A DNA stretch of 64,000 nt, from NCBI GenBank assembly GCA_963681975.1, contig OY820613.1, positions 1,488,001-1,552,000 on the forward strand. Reading direction: 5' to 3'. This DNA is from JANELJ01 sp024511395. GTDB taxonomy: Bacteria; Pseudomonadota; Gammaproteobacteria; GRL18. The position numbers and the translations under genes were made by a program. This document shows positions 10,018-19,745 of the stretch, in pieces (position 1 is the first letter of the stretch; each line of letters starts with the position of its first letter). The notes under the pieces were generated by a model. That model had not been told where the DNA came from, made no database searches, and saw only the letters and a program-made list of their open reading frames with translations.

Positions 10018-10422
10018 TCAGTCTGTCTGGTCGTCTTTATCAAAGGATTGATGATGTTTTTTATCTTCTTCAACGACCTTATCAATAAGCTGGGTCAGTC
10101 GGGCACCATGTTGTACTGATTCGTCATAGCGAAACTGTAACTGTGGCACAATACGCAGTGTGATCCGCTGACCCAGTTCATGACGTAAAAAACCACTGGC
10201 TCTGTCCAGTCCCTGTCTGACATCGTCCAGCAGACTGATATCCTGATCAGAATTAATAACAGTATAGTAAACCCGTGCCAGTCCAAGATCACGGGTAACA
10301 TCCACGGCAGTAATGGATACCATAGATAAGCGAGGATCTTTAACCTCACGCATTAGCATAGTAGCCAGTTCCCTCTGGATAAGTTCACCAACCCGTCGAC
10401 TGCGATTCTGACTACCTGCCAT
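10018..10422 (-). CDS. rbfA: 30S ribosome-binding factor A
   Basis: 134-residue KH-fold protein that binds free 30S subunits and helps 16S rRNA 5'-end maturation and cold adaptation. Recognised by its start (SQNRSRRVGELIQRELA), the VKDPRLSMVSIT and LRHELGQRI motifs and its place between infB and truB. It ends 7 bases before the chosen truB start, so the two are probably translationally coupled. Confidence 0.96.
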   Translation of the reverse strand: MAGSQNRSRRVGELIQRELATMLMREVKDPRLSMVSITAVDVTRDLGLARVYYTVINSDQDISLLDDVRQGLDRASGFLRHELGQRITLRIVPQLQFRYDESVQHGARLTQLIDKVVEEDKKHHQSFDKDDQTD

Positions 10423-10458
10423 TGCTTACTGCCTGTATTTAGTTAGCTGTAAAAAGGA

Positions 10459-13011
10459 CTACAGTGTTCTTTTAACCTGAACACGCTCGTACACTTCAAT
10501 CTGATCACCGGGCTTGACATCATTGTAGTTTTTAACGCCGATACCGCATTCCATACCGTTTTTAACTTCCTGTACATCATCTTTAAAGCGGCGCAGTGAT
10601 TCAAGCTCACCTTCATAAATAACCACATTATCACGCAGTATACGAATAGGATTGCTGCGTTTAACCACACCGTCTATAACCATACAGCCGGCAATAGCAC
10701 CAAGCTTGGGAGAACGGAACACATCACGTACTTCAGCCAGACCAATAATTTCTTCCTTGAATTCAGGTGACAGCATACCGGTCATTGCAGATTTAACTTC
10801 ATCCAGCAGATCATAAATAATACTGTAGTAATGCAGATCAATATCTTCTGTTTCAATGATCTTTTTCGCCGTCGCATCGGCACGGACATTGAAGCCAATA
10901 ATAATAGCCCCGGAAGCCACAGCCAGCTGCGCATCAGAACCATTGATTCCACCTACACCATCAGCCACAATATTGACCTTGACTTCATCGGTAGAGAGTT
11001 TTTTCAGTGATTCAGAAATTGCTTCTACAGAACCCTGCACATCGGCTTTAAGCACAATATTAATGGTCTTAACATCACCGCTTTCCATCTGGGTAAACAT
11101 ATTTTCCAGCTTGGCGGCCTGCTGACGAGCCAGTTTAACATCACGGTATTTACCCTGACGGAACATAGCCACTTCCCGTGCTTTACGTTCATCCTTAACC
11201 ACCATGACTTCCGCACCAGCGGCCGGTGTGCCGGAAAGCCCAAGCACTTCAATCGGGATAGAAGGTCCGGCTTCCTTGATGGTCTTACCATTTTCATCAA
11301 CCATGGCACGAATACGTCCGTAGTCCTGACCGGCAATAATGATATCACCTTTTTTCAGTACACCTTCCTGAACCAGGATGGTGACTACTACACCACGGCC
11401 CCTGTCCAGGCGTGATTCAATAACCACGCCTTTGGCAGGACCATCAGGAATAGCCGTCAGTTCCATTACTTCAGCGGTCACAGAAATGGCATCAAGCAGT
11501 TCATCAATACCTTTACCGGTTTTCGCGGACACAGGCATAAACATGACATCACCACCCCACTCTTCAGGGATCACATCCAGAGCCGCCAGTTCATTCTTAA
11601 CTCGTTCAGGATCAGCGGCTTCCTTATCTATCTTATTGATTGCAACAATAATAGGCACATCGGCTGCCTTAGCATGCTGAATGGCTTCCTTGGTCTGAGG
11701 CTTAACACCGTCATCTGCTGCAACGACAACAATAACGATATCCGTCGCATTGGCACCACGAGAACGCATGGCAGTGAAGGCGGCGTGTCCGGGAGTATCA
11801 AGGAAGGTGATCATGCCTTTATCAGTCTCCACATGATAAGCACCAATATGCTGGGTAATGCCCCCGGCTTCCCCTTCTGTCACTTTAGACTCACGAATAT
11901 AATCCAGTAATGAAGTTTTACCATGGTCAACATGCCCCATAATTGTAACCACCGGAGCCCTTGGCACGGCTTCGCCTTCATTATGAGTTTCCATCAGGGT
12001 GTCTTCAATTTCATCGTTTTTCATGGCAACTGGTATATGGCCCATTTCTTCTATAACGATGGATGCGGTTTCCTGATCCAGCATCTGGTTAATGGTAACC
12101 ATGCTGCCCATATTCATCATAATTTTAATAATTTCACCGGCTTTAACCGACATTTTCTGTGCCAGATCACCAACCTTGATAGTTTCAGGCACTGGAATTT
12201 CCAGTACTTTCTTCTCAGTCGGCATTTCAAACACGTGCTTGGTTTCAATATTAGGTGCGGAAGTTCTTTTCTTCTTGAAACGACCTTTACCACCCTGCTT
12301 TTCATCAACACTCAGTTTGCCTTTACGGGATCGGCCGGTAGACTTGCTGCTTTTCTTGTCTTTATCAGAGAACTTGGGTTTATCAGGATGTCTCTGTTTG
12401 GCTTTTGTGGTCTTGTCAGGTCTGGGGGCTTCCTTAAGAATAGGCCTGGTCTGCTTTCTGGCCCGCTCTTCAATTTCAAGCTGTTCGGTTGACTTGGCTG
12501 AAGGCTCTTCAAAAGTTCCGGTTTCAACCGCCTGTTCTGTTTCCTCTTCATTTTTAGAAGCCGCTTCTGCCGCTTTAGCTGCCTCGGCCTGTCTTGCAGC
12601 TTCTGCTTCCAGCCTGGCCTGTTCTTCTGCAGCCTTCTGCTCTTCCAGACGCTTAGTTTCAAGCAGTTCTTCTTCTGCTGAAAGGGCTGGTTGGGTATCA
12701 TCCAGGGCGCTGCGTTTTACATAGGTTCGTTTCTTGCGAACTTCCACCTTAACTTTTTTACCACCTTTTTTAGAACTTGAAGCTGCTGTCAGTTCGGTTG
12801 TGGTTTTACGTTTCAGGGTGATTTTATTCAGGCTGGTTCTGCCTGCACCATGCTTGTCACGCAGATAAGCCAGCAATTGCTGTTTTTCTTCTTCCGTTAC
12901 GGTTGAGTCTGGTCCTTCGACTTTAATTCCGGCACCATGCATCTGTGTGATCAGTCGTTCGACGGGCGTACCGACGGTTTCGGCAAATTCTTTAACTTTG
13001 GTTTCTGACAT
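10459..13011 (-). CDS. infB: Translation initiation factor IF-2
   Basis: GTPase that brings formyl-methionyl-tRNA to the 30S initiation complex. At 850 residues it has the N-terminal IF2-N domain, a long charged Lys/Glu/Ala-rich linker (about 70-270), the G domain beginning at GHVDHGKTSLLDYI (about 358) with DTPGHAAF and NKIDK, then domains II, III and the tRNA-binding C-terminus. Gene order nusA-infB-rbfA is universal in this group. Starts 23 bases after nusA. Intact. Several open frames on the opposite strand inside it are shadows. Confidence 0.98.
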   Translation of the reverse strand: MSETKVKEFAETVGTPVERLITQMHGAGIKVEGPDSTVTEEEKQQLLAYLRDKHGAGRTSLNKITLKRKTTTELTAASSSKKGGKKVKVEVRKKRTYVKRSALDDTQPALSAEEELLETKRLEEQKAAEEQARLEAEAARQAEAAKAAEAASKNEEETEQAVETGTFEEPSAKSTEQLEIEERARKQTRPILKEAPRPDKTTKAKQRHPDKPKFSDKDKKSSKSTGRSRKGKLSVDEKQGGKGRFKKKRTSAPNIETKHVFEMPTEKKVLEIPVPETIKVGDLAQKMSVKAGEIIKIMMNMGSMVTINQMLDQETASIVIEEMGHIPVAMKNDEIEDTLMETHNEGEAVPRAPVVTIMGHVDHGKTSLLDYIRESKVTEGEAGGITQHIGAYHVETDKGMITFLDTPGHAAFTAMRSRGANATDIVIVVVAADDGVKPQTKEAIQHAKAADVPIIVAINKIDKEAADPERVKNELAALDVIPEEWGGDVMFMPVSAKTGKGIDELLDAISVTAEVMELTAIPDGPAKGVVIESRLDRGRGVVVTILVQEGVLKKGDIIIAGQDYGRIRAMVDENGKTIKEAGPSIPIEVLGLSGTPAAGAEVMVVKDERKAREVAMFRQGKYRDVKLARQQAAKLENMFTQMESGDVKTINIVLKADVQGSVEAISESLKKLSTDEVKVNIVADGVGGINGSDAQLAVASGAIIIGFNVRADATAKKIIETEDIDLHYYSIIYDLLDEVKSAMTGMLSPEFKEEIIGLAEVRDVFRSPKLGAIAGCMVIDGVVKRSNPIRILRDNVVIYEGELESLRRFKDDVQEVKNGMECGIGVKNYNDVKPGDQIEVYERVQVKRTL

Positions 13012-13034
13012 GATTTCTCTCCTCGCCCAACTGC

Positions 13035-14591
13035 TTATTGCTTATCTTCTAGCTGCTGTTCTGATGGTTTATCGACACTGACCGTGCCATTGTTCTGTTC
13101 TTCCTCAGCAAACCACGGGGCTCGAGCGGTCATAATCAATTCAGCCGCTTTGGCTTCATCTATACCTTCTATATCAAGCAGTTCGTCTACTGACTGTTCT
13201 GCCAGATCTTCCATGGATATAATGTTTCTGGAGGCCAGTTTATGAGCCAGTGTTTCATCCATGCTGTCCATTTCCAGTAAATCGGTAGCAGGCTCAGCAT
13301 CACTGAGCTGTTCTTCATCACGAATGGCCCTGGTGAGCAGTACATCCTTGGCCCTTTCACGCAGGGCCATTATCGTATCTTCATCCAGTTCTTCTATTTC
13401 CAGCATCTCCTGCAGCGGCACATAAGCCACTTCTTCCAGAGAGGTAAAGCCTTCGTTTAATAATAAAATAGCCAGATCTTCATCAATATTCAGGTTATCC
13501 ATCATCTGATTAATGATTTTCTGGTCTTCTTCTTCAGTTTTACTTTCAGCTTCCTCTACAGTCATAACATTGAGTTCCCAACCGGTAAGCTGGGAAGCCA
13601 GTTTAATGTTCTGGCCATTTCGTCCAATGGCCAGTGAAAGCTGGGATTCTTCAACAGCAATATCCATGGAATGACTTTCTTCATCTACAACAATGGACTG
13701 AACCTCTGCCGGTGACATGGCGTTAATAACAAACTGAGCCGGATTTTCATCCCATAAGATAATATCAACCCGTTCCCCGGCCAGTTCATTAGAAATAACC
13801 TGAACTCTGGAACCACGCATACCGACGCAGGCACCCACAGGATCAATGCGATCTTCATGTGCTTCTACAGCAATTTTGGCCCGCAGCCCGGGATCACGTG
13901 CCGCGCCATGAATTTCTATCAGGCCTTCCCCGATTTCGGGAACTTCAATTGTAAACAGCTGAATTAAAAATTCAGGCATAACCCGGCTCAGGCTTAATTG
14001 CGGCCCCCGGTTCTGGGACTTGACTTCATACAGATAACCGCGGGTTCTGTCACCATTACGTACTGGTTCGCGGGGGATCATGTCTTTATGCTTGATAATC
14101 GCATCAATATTATTGCCGATATCAACAATGACATTGCCGCGCTCAATACGCTTAACCGTTCCTGAAAGCATTTCGCCAATGCGTTCCTGGTATTCATTCA
14201 CCACTTTCTGACGCTCAGCTTCACGAACCTTCTGTACAATAACCTGTTTGGCTGTCTGGGCTGCAATACGACCGAACTCAACGGATTCCATAGGTTCTTC
14301 TATATAGTCGCCGGGTTTAACATCCGGGTGTTCGTCCTTGATTCTCGACAGCAGAACCTGCTTGTCATAATATTCAAAGGGGTCAACTTCATCATCTAGC
14401 ACCTGCCAGCGGCGAAAAGTTTCATAATCTCCGGTGGTTCGGTCAATTGATACCCTGACATCAATGTCCTTACCGGCTTTTTTTCTGGTTGCCGAAGCTA
14501 ATGCATTTTCAAGCGCTTCAAAAATTATATCTTTTTCAATACCACGTTTATGTGAAACGGTACCAACAACCAGAAGAATTTCTTTACTCAT
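13035..14591 (-). CDS. nusA: Transcription termination/antitermination factor NusA
   Basis: Binds RNA polymerase and controls pausing, termination and antitermination. The 518-residue protein shows the N-terminal RNAP-binding domain (KEILLVVGTVSHKRGIEKDI), an S1 domain (GEMLSGTVKRIERGNVIVDIG), two KH domains (ACVGMRGSRVQVI and LAIGRNGQNIKLA) and two acidic C-terminal repeats (about 370-500) as in E. coli. Second gene of the operon after rimP. Confidence 0.98.
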   Translation of the reverse strand: MSKEILLVVGTVSHKRGIEKDIIFEALENALASATRKKAGKDIDVRVSIDRTTGDYETFRRWQVLDDEVDPFEYYDKQVLLSRIKDEHPDVKPGDYIEEPMESVEFGRIAAQTAKQVIVQKVREAERQKVVNEYQERIGEMLSGTVKRIERGNVIVDIGNNIDAIIKHKDMIPREPVRNGDRTRGYLYEVKSQNRGPQLSLSRVMPEFLIQLFTIEVPEIGEGLIEIHGAARDPGLRAKIAVEAHEDRIDPVGACVGMRGSRVQVISNELAGERVDIILWDENPAQFVINAMSPAEVQSIVVDEESHSMDIAVEESQLSLAIGRNGQNIKLASQLTGWELNVMTVEEAESKTEEEDQKIINQMMDNLNIDEDLAILLLNEGFTSLEEVAYVPLQEMLEIEELDEDTIMALRERAKDVLLTRAIRDEEQLSDAEPATDLLEMDSMDETLAHKLASRNIISMEDLAEQSVDELLDIEGIDEAKAAELIMTARAPWFAEEEQNNGTVSVDKPSEQQLEDKQ

Positions 14592-14668
14592 ACTTTTGTC
14601 CTAACAGTTCCGATTATTATCGGAGATCAATAACTGGATACCAAGAGCAACCTGCCCCTATGCCCTGA

Positions 14669-15136
14669 TTAAAATTTAGCAATAATATTTGCTTTATCTA
14701 TATCGGCAAACGGCACAACAAGCTGTTCTCCATCCACCATAAAAATTATATTCTGATTTTCTTTATCAACTGACTCTATTGTGCCTTTGAACTTACGCTG
14801 ACCATTGTCAAGCTGCAGTCTCAGGGTTTTAAATTTTACGTCTTCACCTGCAAACCGTTCATATTGATCCAGTTTAAACAAAGGCCGGTCAAGTCCCGGA
14901 GAGGATACTTCCAGAGTATATTCAGTCGCAATGGGATCTTCTACGTCAAGTACAGCACTTAGCTGACGACTAACATCGGCACAATCATCAACACTGATCC
15001 CCTTATCAGAATCAATATAAATTCGTAAAATTGAATGCCTTCCCTGTGAAATATATTCCAGTCCAACAAATTCAAAATCCATGGAACTGACTACTGGTTC
15101 AAGCAATTCATCAAGTTGTTGGGTTTTAGCAGGCAT
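14669..15136 (-). CDS. rimP: Ribosome maturation factor RimP
   Basis: 155-residue protein that binds S12/S5 regions during 30S assembly. Family hallmarks are EPVVSSMDFEFVGLEYISQG, GISVDDCADVSRQLS and LEVSSPGLDRPL. It is the first gene of the rimP-nusA-infB cluster. No tRNA or secG gene lies directly upstream, which differs from the common layout; the upstream DNA is AT-rich and ends in IS sequence. Confidence 0.97.
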   Translation of the reverse strand: MPAKTQQLDELLEPVVSSMDFEFVGLEYISQGRHSILRIYIDSDKGISVDDCADVSRQLSAVLDVEDPIATEYTLEVSSPGLDRPLFKLDQYERFAGEDVKFKTLRLQLDNGQRKFKGTIESVDKENQNIIFMVDGEQLVVPFADIDKANIIAKF

Positions 15137-15194
15137 TTATGCTGTTCTCAAGTTGCTCTCAAAGATACAAAATCATTCTTAAAAAATCGTTACA

Positions 15195-15218
15195 AATAAA
15201 AAATGGGCCAAAGGCCCA
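15195..15218 (-). terminator. Rho-independent terminator or leader attenuator before rimP
   Basis: Read on the minus strand, TGGGCC-TTT-GGCCCA (15204-15218) is followed by a run of mainly T. It sits about 60 bases before the rimP start, so it either ends the lost upstream gene or attenuates the rimP operon leader. A second imperfect hairpin (15247-15269) precedes it. Confidence 0.65.
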
Positions 15219-15585
15219 CTCTTAAAATCCTGTTACTTTATCCAGTAATAAGCGGCAGAGCCGTTATTAATAATTAACCCAGCTAGCTAAAACTAACCTG
15301 AGCCTAAGGATAAATACAGGCTGGAGAATTCAATCTCTCATTTTAAATGATAAATTCTGCATTAAAAACACCTGAAAACACCAAATGTAATGCAAAAAAT
15401 TTATGTGCTAGATTATAGGGTTATCTGCATTTCATAGCAAGTTCTTTATTCCCAAATGAATAAAAAATAAGACTCTGACCAGTACACTGATTAAAAGCTA
15501 TACAAAAGTAAATAACTGTTCTATTTTTAAGCTTGATACACTCATATAAAGCAAACATAACTTTATTATTATTCAATCGTTTATG
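15219..15585. other. AT-rich intergenic region before rimP
   Basis: No open frame, tRNA or repeat is supported here apart from the imperfect hairpin TAATAAGCGGC/GCCGTTATTA at 15247-15269. It must contain the promoter of the rimP-infB operon if the hairpin at 15204 is a leader element, but I see no clear -35/-10 pair. Confidence 0.5.
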
Positions 15586-16185
15586 AACTAAAGTTTAGAG
15601 TTTCAGCTCCCCCAAAAAGGAGAATCATTTAAAATTTATTGATTACCTCAATTAACCGATAGTCCATAACAGGAAAAAAATGTAAAAAAAAGCAAAAAAC
15701 AGTTGACAAAAATTCGGCAGCATTGCTGCCGCTTCTTAAAAGAGCTATCTTTTAAGAAGCGGCCTTCAGTAAGAAAAAACAAACTTCTGGAGGCTGCACA
15801 ATGCACACCAAAGGATACAGCAATATCCCCGGTGAACTGTTTTATTACATAACATTTTTAACCCGAGCGCTACCCCTTAGGAGCGCAAAAACCTTTATTA
15901 AGTTACTAATGGGCAGTTTATTAACTCAATCAGGGTTTGTAACCAGTGCTATCTGGATACTGGACATGGCCAGGCAATGGCCCGGTTATTATAAATGGCT
16001 TGAAACCGGTCAGTGGTCTTATCTTAAACTGATGAGATAGTGGGCGGCCCTGTTTCTAAAGCTGTTTGGGGATAATCCGGTTTATCTGGCCATAGATGAC
16101 TCTATCGTGCTGCGTCATTCCAAAAAGGCACCCATGAGTCAGATGCATCACCAGCATGGTAATAAAACCAATCTGTCCCAGTATA
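15586..16185 (+). mobile_element. Decayed DDE insertion sequence, copy 2 (left part)
   Basis: Starts with AACTAAAGTTTAGAG, the inverse of the right end of copy 1, and shares the leader TGTAAAAAAAAGCAAAAAAC and the first part of the transposase with copy 1. It stops at about 16185, where IS4-type sequence in the opposite orientation begins, so the right half is missing. Confidence 0.75.
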
Positions 16186-16188
16186 ATT
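15801..16188 (+). pseudogene. DDE transposase pseudogene, copy 2
   Basis: Reads MHTKGYSNIPGELFYY... to LKLMR, then TAG at 16038-16040 (CAG in the copy at 48726-49193), then continues in the same frame through LAIDDSIVLRHSKK, the first catalytic Asp, until it is cut at the IS4 junction. Non-functional by nonsense codon and truncation. Confidence 0.8.
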
Positions 16189-16520
16189 GATTATGAAAGG
16201 GCTTATAATGGACATTTTTATTCGTTAACTGGTTAAAGTAACGATGAATTTCCGAAAAATGCCTTGTCTCTTTATCACCCATAGCCGTAATCATACTCAC
16301 TATTAGCTGAAAAGGGGGTATCTGTCTTAATCGTTGGGAAAAACCTATGTTTTTGCCCGGTTTATTAAGTTTCTTTTCACTCAATACGACTTTTAGTTTT
16401 TTTGATAATGTAGTTCTTTTCATTTGAACCCTTTTTGTTGATAAATAATTGCCTGAATAACAACTATTTGATCATCAAATTGGCTTCATTTCAACTCCTA
16501 AAGATCATACCTATGATGCG
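16186..16520 (-). pseudogene. IS4-family transposase, N-terminal fragment
   Basis: Reads MKRTTLSKKLKVVLSEKK... through NKNVHYKPFHNQL in the minus frame 16423-16187, 95 percent or so identical to residues 1-79 of the transposase at 25994-27274, including the upstream leader to the end repeat (CCTAAAGATCATACCTATG near 16500-16516). The catalytic residues are all missing. The remaining codons to 16148 run into the neighbouring IS. Confidence 0.85.
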
Positions 16521-16648
16521 GGCTTATAATGCCCGCCCTATCACTGCGTATTCTGCTGATGGTGAACACCAATTCTGATCCATCATGAACACCCATTCTG
16601 TTCTATCGTGAACACCCAACCCTGCCCACACATTGGCGTACAGTCTTT

Positions 16649-17404
16649 TTACCCTAAGTGTTCACCATCCGTCAATGATGAGCGTGTTTTTCGCATCGAT
16701 TCACCTTTTAATTTAAGTCGGTGGGCATTGTGCATAAGCCGATCTAAAATGGCATCGGCAATCGTATTGTCACCGATAGACTGATGCCACTGATCAGTGG
16801 GTAACTGACTGAGCATAATGGTTGATGCATGTCCATGGCGATCATCCATCAATTCCATTAAGTCATTGCGCTGTACCGCTTTTAACAGTTCCAGTCCCCA
16901 GTCATCAATGATCAGCAGCTCTGTTTTGGCCAGAGACTGAAGTGTTTTGAGGTAAGTACCGTCTGCTTTGCTCCGGGTAAGCATCATTAATAACCGGGAC
17001 AACCGGTAATATTTAACACTATGACCTTTCATACAGGCCGTATGCCCCAGTGCACAGGCAATAAAGGTTTTACCACTGCCACAGGGGCCAGTGATCAGAA
17101 TGTTCTGAGCTTTGTTTAACCAGTCACATTGCAGAAGTGAAGCCATGACAGATTGCTGTAAACCTCCGGGATGCAGATAATCAATATCCTGGGCATGTGC
17201 AGCCAGTTTAAAGCGGGCGGCTTTAATCAGCCGCTTTTGCTTTCTCTGCTCTCTTTCCCGGGCTTCGGTGTCGGCCAGTAATTGTATTCGCTGCTCAAAG
17301 GACAGGCCTTCATAGGTGCCCGGCTGCTCAATCTGGCTAAGCAGGGCATCGGCCATGCCGGTGAGTTTTAATTGTCGAAGTTGGGTAATGGTTTGTTCTA
17401 ACAT
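16649..17404 (-). CDS. istB: IS21 helper ATPase IstB
   Basis: 251-residue AAA+ ATPase that helps IstA choose and contact the target during IS21 transposition. Walker A GPCGSGKTFIACALGH (about 105-120) and Walker B ELLIIDDWGLE are intact; the N-terminal IstB domain (LRQLKLTGMADAL) is present. It follows istA after 15 bases on the same strand, the normal order. The frame is complete, so the element could be active. Confidence 0.95.
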   Translation of the reverse strand: MLEQTITQLRQLKLTGMADALLSQIEQPGTYEGLSFEQRIQLLADTEAREREQRKQKRLIKAARFKLAAHAQDIDYLHPGGLQQSVMASLLQCDWLNKAQNILITGPCGSGKTFIACALGHTACMKGHSVKYYRLSRLLMMLTRSKADGTYLKTLQSLAKTELLIIDDWGLELLKAVQRNDLMELMDDRHGHASTIMLSQLPTDQWHQSIGDNTIADAILDRLMHNAHRLKLKGESMRKTRSSLTDGEHLG

Positions 17405-17419
17405 GCTGATACTCCCTGG

Positions 17420-18838
17420 TTAGTGATAGCTTTTGGGGCCACGAATGTTCTCATGAGACTGTGGTAATGAAGAAGGTTCTTTCTGTTCAAAGAAGTCAGG
17501 CTGTAACTTATCCTGATTGCTGAGCAATATAGACTTAATGTGCTTCAGCCGGTTGAGATTTTTATGATTGGCAATCTGGCAGGCCTTATTTAAACGCTCA
17601 TTAGGATATTGTCGGGACAGATTGAGTAAGCCCAGGCAAACCCGGTAAGCCTGCTCTTCATGCTGCTTTTGTTTCAACTGGCTTTTAACCCGGATAAGCA
17701 CTTCATCACCAATATCCTTAGCCCAGTTCATTAATCGCCCTGGTGTCCATTGATGGTGTTTCTTATGGCGCTCTGGCATATGGGCCGGTACGGTGGTGGT
17801 ACCAGAATGGTATTGTCTGGCATGCTGACAGATGCACCGGTTATGAAAGTACATCTCTATTAAGAATGCTTTGGCATGCACTTCCGGTTTATCCAGCAAG
17901 TCAAACCACTGTTGCCGGGTGCCTTTAAGCTGCTTAAAGGGTTTGTTGTTGACCTCTTCAAGCAGGCCATGGATCTGCTGATTGAGCTCTGTCAGTGAGA
18001 AGAACGTTTGATGACGTAAACGAGCCAGGATCCAGCGTTCTATAATCTGCACACCCACTTCAGCTTTGGCTTTATCCTGAGGCTTTCGGGGTCTGGCAGG
18101 AACGAAGGCTGTACCATAATGAGCCGCCATCTGCTGGTAAGACATATTAATATCCGGATCGTACCGACAGGCCCGGGTGGTACTGCTTTTAAGATTATCA
18201 GGAATTAACAGTACGGGAACCCCTTTTATAAATTCAAAGGTTCTTACATGACTGCCGATCCAGTCCGGCAGGCGTTGGCTCCAGGTAGCTTCTGCATAGG
18301 TGTAATTGGAAGCACCTAATACGGCAACAAAAATCCGGGCAAACTGAATTTCACCAGTGTCCTGCTGAACAACAGGAACGGTTTGACCGGCATAATCAAC
18401 AAAGAGTTTTTCTCCCGCCTTATGATGCTGACGCATGGAGCGTTTCTGTTTCTTTTGCCATTGCTGGTACAGCATGCAGTACTGTGGATAGCTGTAACAG
18501 CGGTTTGGGTATTGTTGTGTGTATTCTTCCCAAAGCAGGAGCCTGGTCATTCCTTTGCGTTTGAGTTCCCGATAGACCTCTGACCAGTCAGGGAGCTGGA
18601 ATGCGCTGGAAACCCGGGTATCGGCCTGGGGGTAAAACCGACTGGCCAGTTGTTGATCGTCCAGTTGTTCAATGGCGGGCCAGTCCAGATCAAGAGCCTC
18701 TGCTTTACTGCAGATTTTTTGTACGGCACCCAGGCTTAATCGCAGGCTGGTTTTTATCTGGCGCAGGCTGAGTTTGGCTTGCAGTCTGAGTCTTAATATT
18801 GTTCGTAATTGTCGCATTGATAGTCTCTTTGTTGGCAT
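17420..18838 (-). CDS. istA: IS21 transposase IstA
   Basis: 472-residue DDE transposase with an N-terminal helix-turn-helix (LSMRQLRTILRLRLQAKLS), the first Asp in KLFVDYAGQTVPV, the second in LLIPDNLKSS and the Glu in KAKAEVGVQIIERW. ATG 18838 is chosen over ATG 18844 because GGGGA at 18846-18850 is then well spaced. Intact frame; a deleted copy of its first ~50 codons is found in the miniature element at 55829-56155. Confidence 0.94.
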   Translation of the reverse strand: MPTKRLSMRQLRTILRLRLQAKLSLRQIKTSLRLSLGAVQKICSKAEALDLDWPAIEQLDDQQLASRFYPQADTRVSSAFQLPDWSEVYRELKRKGMTRLLLWEEYTQQYPNRCYSYPQYCMLYQQWQKKQKRSMRQHHKAGEKLFVDYAGQTVPVVQQDTGEIQFARIFVAVLGASNYTYAEATWSQRLPDWIGSHVRTFEFIKGVPVLLIPDNLKSSTTRACRYDPDINMSYQQMAAHYGTAFVPARPRKPQDKAKAEVGVQIIERWILARLRHQTFFSLTELNQQIHGLLEEVNNKPFKQLKGTRQQWFDLLDKPEVHAKAFLIEMYFHNRCICQHARQYHSGTTTVPAHMPERHKKHHQWTPGRLMNWAKDIGDEVLIRVKSQLKQKQHEEQAYRVCLGLLNLSRQYPNERLNKACQIANHKNLNRLKHIKSILLSNQDKLQPDFFEQKEPSSLPQSHENIRGPKSYH

Positions 18839-18992
18839 AACCATTCCCCAATAAAAATCAGGGAGGTTAGCAGTTATTGAATATCAATGTGTGGGAAAGG
18901 ATTCTGAACCATCGTGAACACTGATTCTGGAAAAACAGTAAAAGTGTTCACGATAAATCAGAATCAGTGTTCATGATCGGCCAGAATATGCA

Positions 18993-19745
18993 ATAAGGAT
19001 ACCTGCAAACAGACAGGTAACAAATAAAGGCAGTTTCAGCCCCATTTCTTCCAGACTTTCATTGAGTACCATACCAATCATAATGCTGAAATGGATACCT
19101 AATATGGCATGCAAAAAGCCCATGTAATCAATTTTGGAATCCTCTTCTTCAAAGGGAATGCCCACTTCCTGCACCGTATCATTTTCAGATTTTAAATTAT
19201 GTTTTTTTATCAGGTAACTGGCAATAGGCCCTCCCATCAAACTGGCAAAAATCAGTCCGAAAGTGGCACAGGCAATACCAATTTCCATGGCATTTTGGAT
19301 TCCGAATTTTTCAGCAAAAGTCGGTGCCCAAGCAATGGCCGTACCATGTCCGCCAATAAGAGAGACTGTACCGCCAAGCATGCCAATAACGGGATCCAGA
19401 CCGAATACTGAAGCAATAGAAACACCCACCAGATTCTGCAGGATCATATATAAAATAGTAGCGGTTAATAGAACAATCAGGGGCTTGCCGCCTTTTACCA
19501 GATCCATAATATTGGAGTTTAAGCCGATAGTGGTAAAAAAGTAGGCCAGCATGATATCTCGGGCCGCCATGTCAAATTCTACCGAGACTCCCAGGATAAA
19601 ATGCACAAGGGCAAAAATAATGGAAAACAGCAGGCCGCCGACCACCGGTTCCGGTATATTAAAATCACGCAAAACGGTGAATTTAAAATTTAATGCCTTA
19701 CCTAGGGCGGGAGCATGCTTTGAACAAAATTTAACCAAATAATAA
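18993..19745 (-). pseudogene. gltS: Sodium/glutamate symporter GltS, internal fragment
   Basis: About 250 residues of a GltS-type Na+/glutamate symporter: NIPEPVVGGLLFSI, LSLIGGHGTAIAWAPTF-type pore signature (seen as VSLIGGHGTAIAWAP) and several hydrophobic helices. The N-terminus is replaced near 19745 by the end of an ISAs1 element and the C-terminus is cut at 18992 by IS21, where the frame closes after a few IS-encoded residues. No functional transporter is expected. Confidence 0.88.

Larger units (their letters stand above)
16545..18992 (-). mobile_element. Complete IS21-family element
   Basis: A 2448-bp element. The left end TGCGTATTCTGCTGATGGTGAACACC and the right end (inverted) TGCATATTCTGGCCGATCATGAACAC share their ends with the miniature copy at 55829-56155, which fixes the boundaries. 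Inside each end are further copies of the GTGAACACY...TTCTG motif, the multiple terminal repeats typical of IS21. No target duplication is seen, and the left and right flanks belong to different broken genes, so recombination has followed insertion. (Ends quoted in short form: TGCRTATTCTG.). Confidence 0.9.

Noticed and set aside
12092..12724. Long plus-strand open frames opposite infB (also 11378-11680, 11923-12492)
   Set aside because: They lie antisense to the conserved IF-2 gene, are low-complexity mirror images of its Lys/Glu/Ala-rich linker, and have no ribosome site.
16517..16537. GCGGGC-TTATAAT-GCCCGC palindrome as a terminator
   Set aside because: It is only at the junction between IS4 and IS21 fragments, without a T-run or a gene to terminate.
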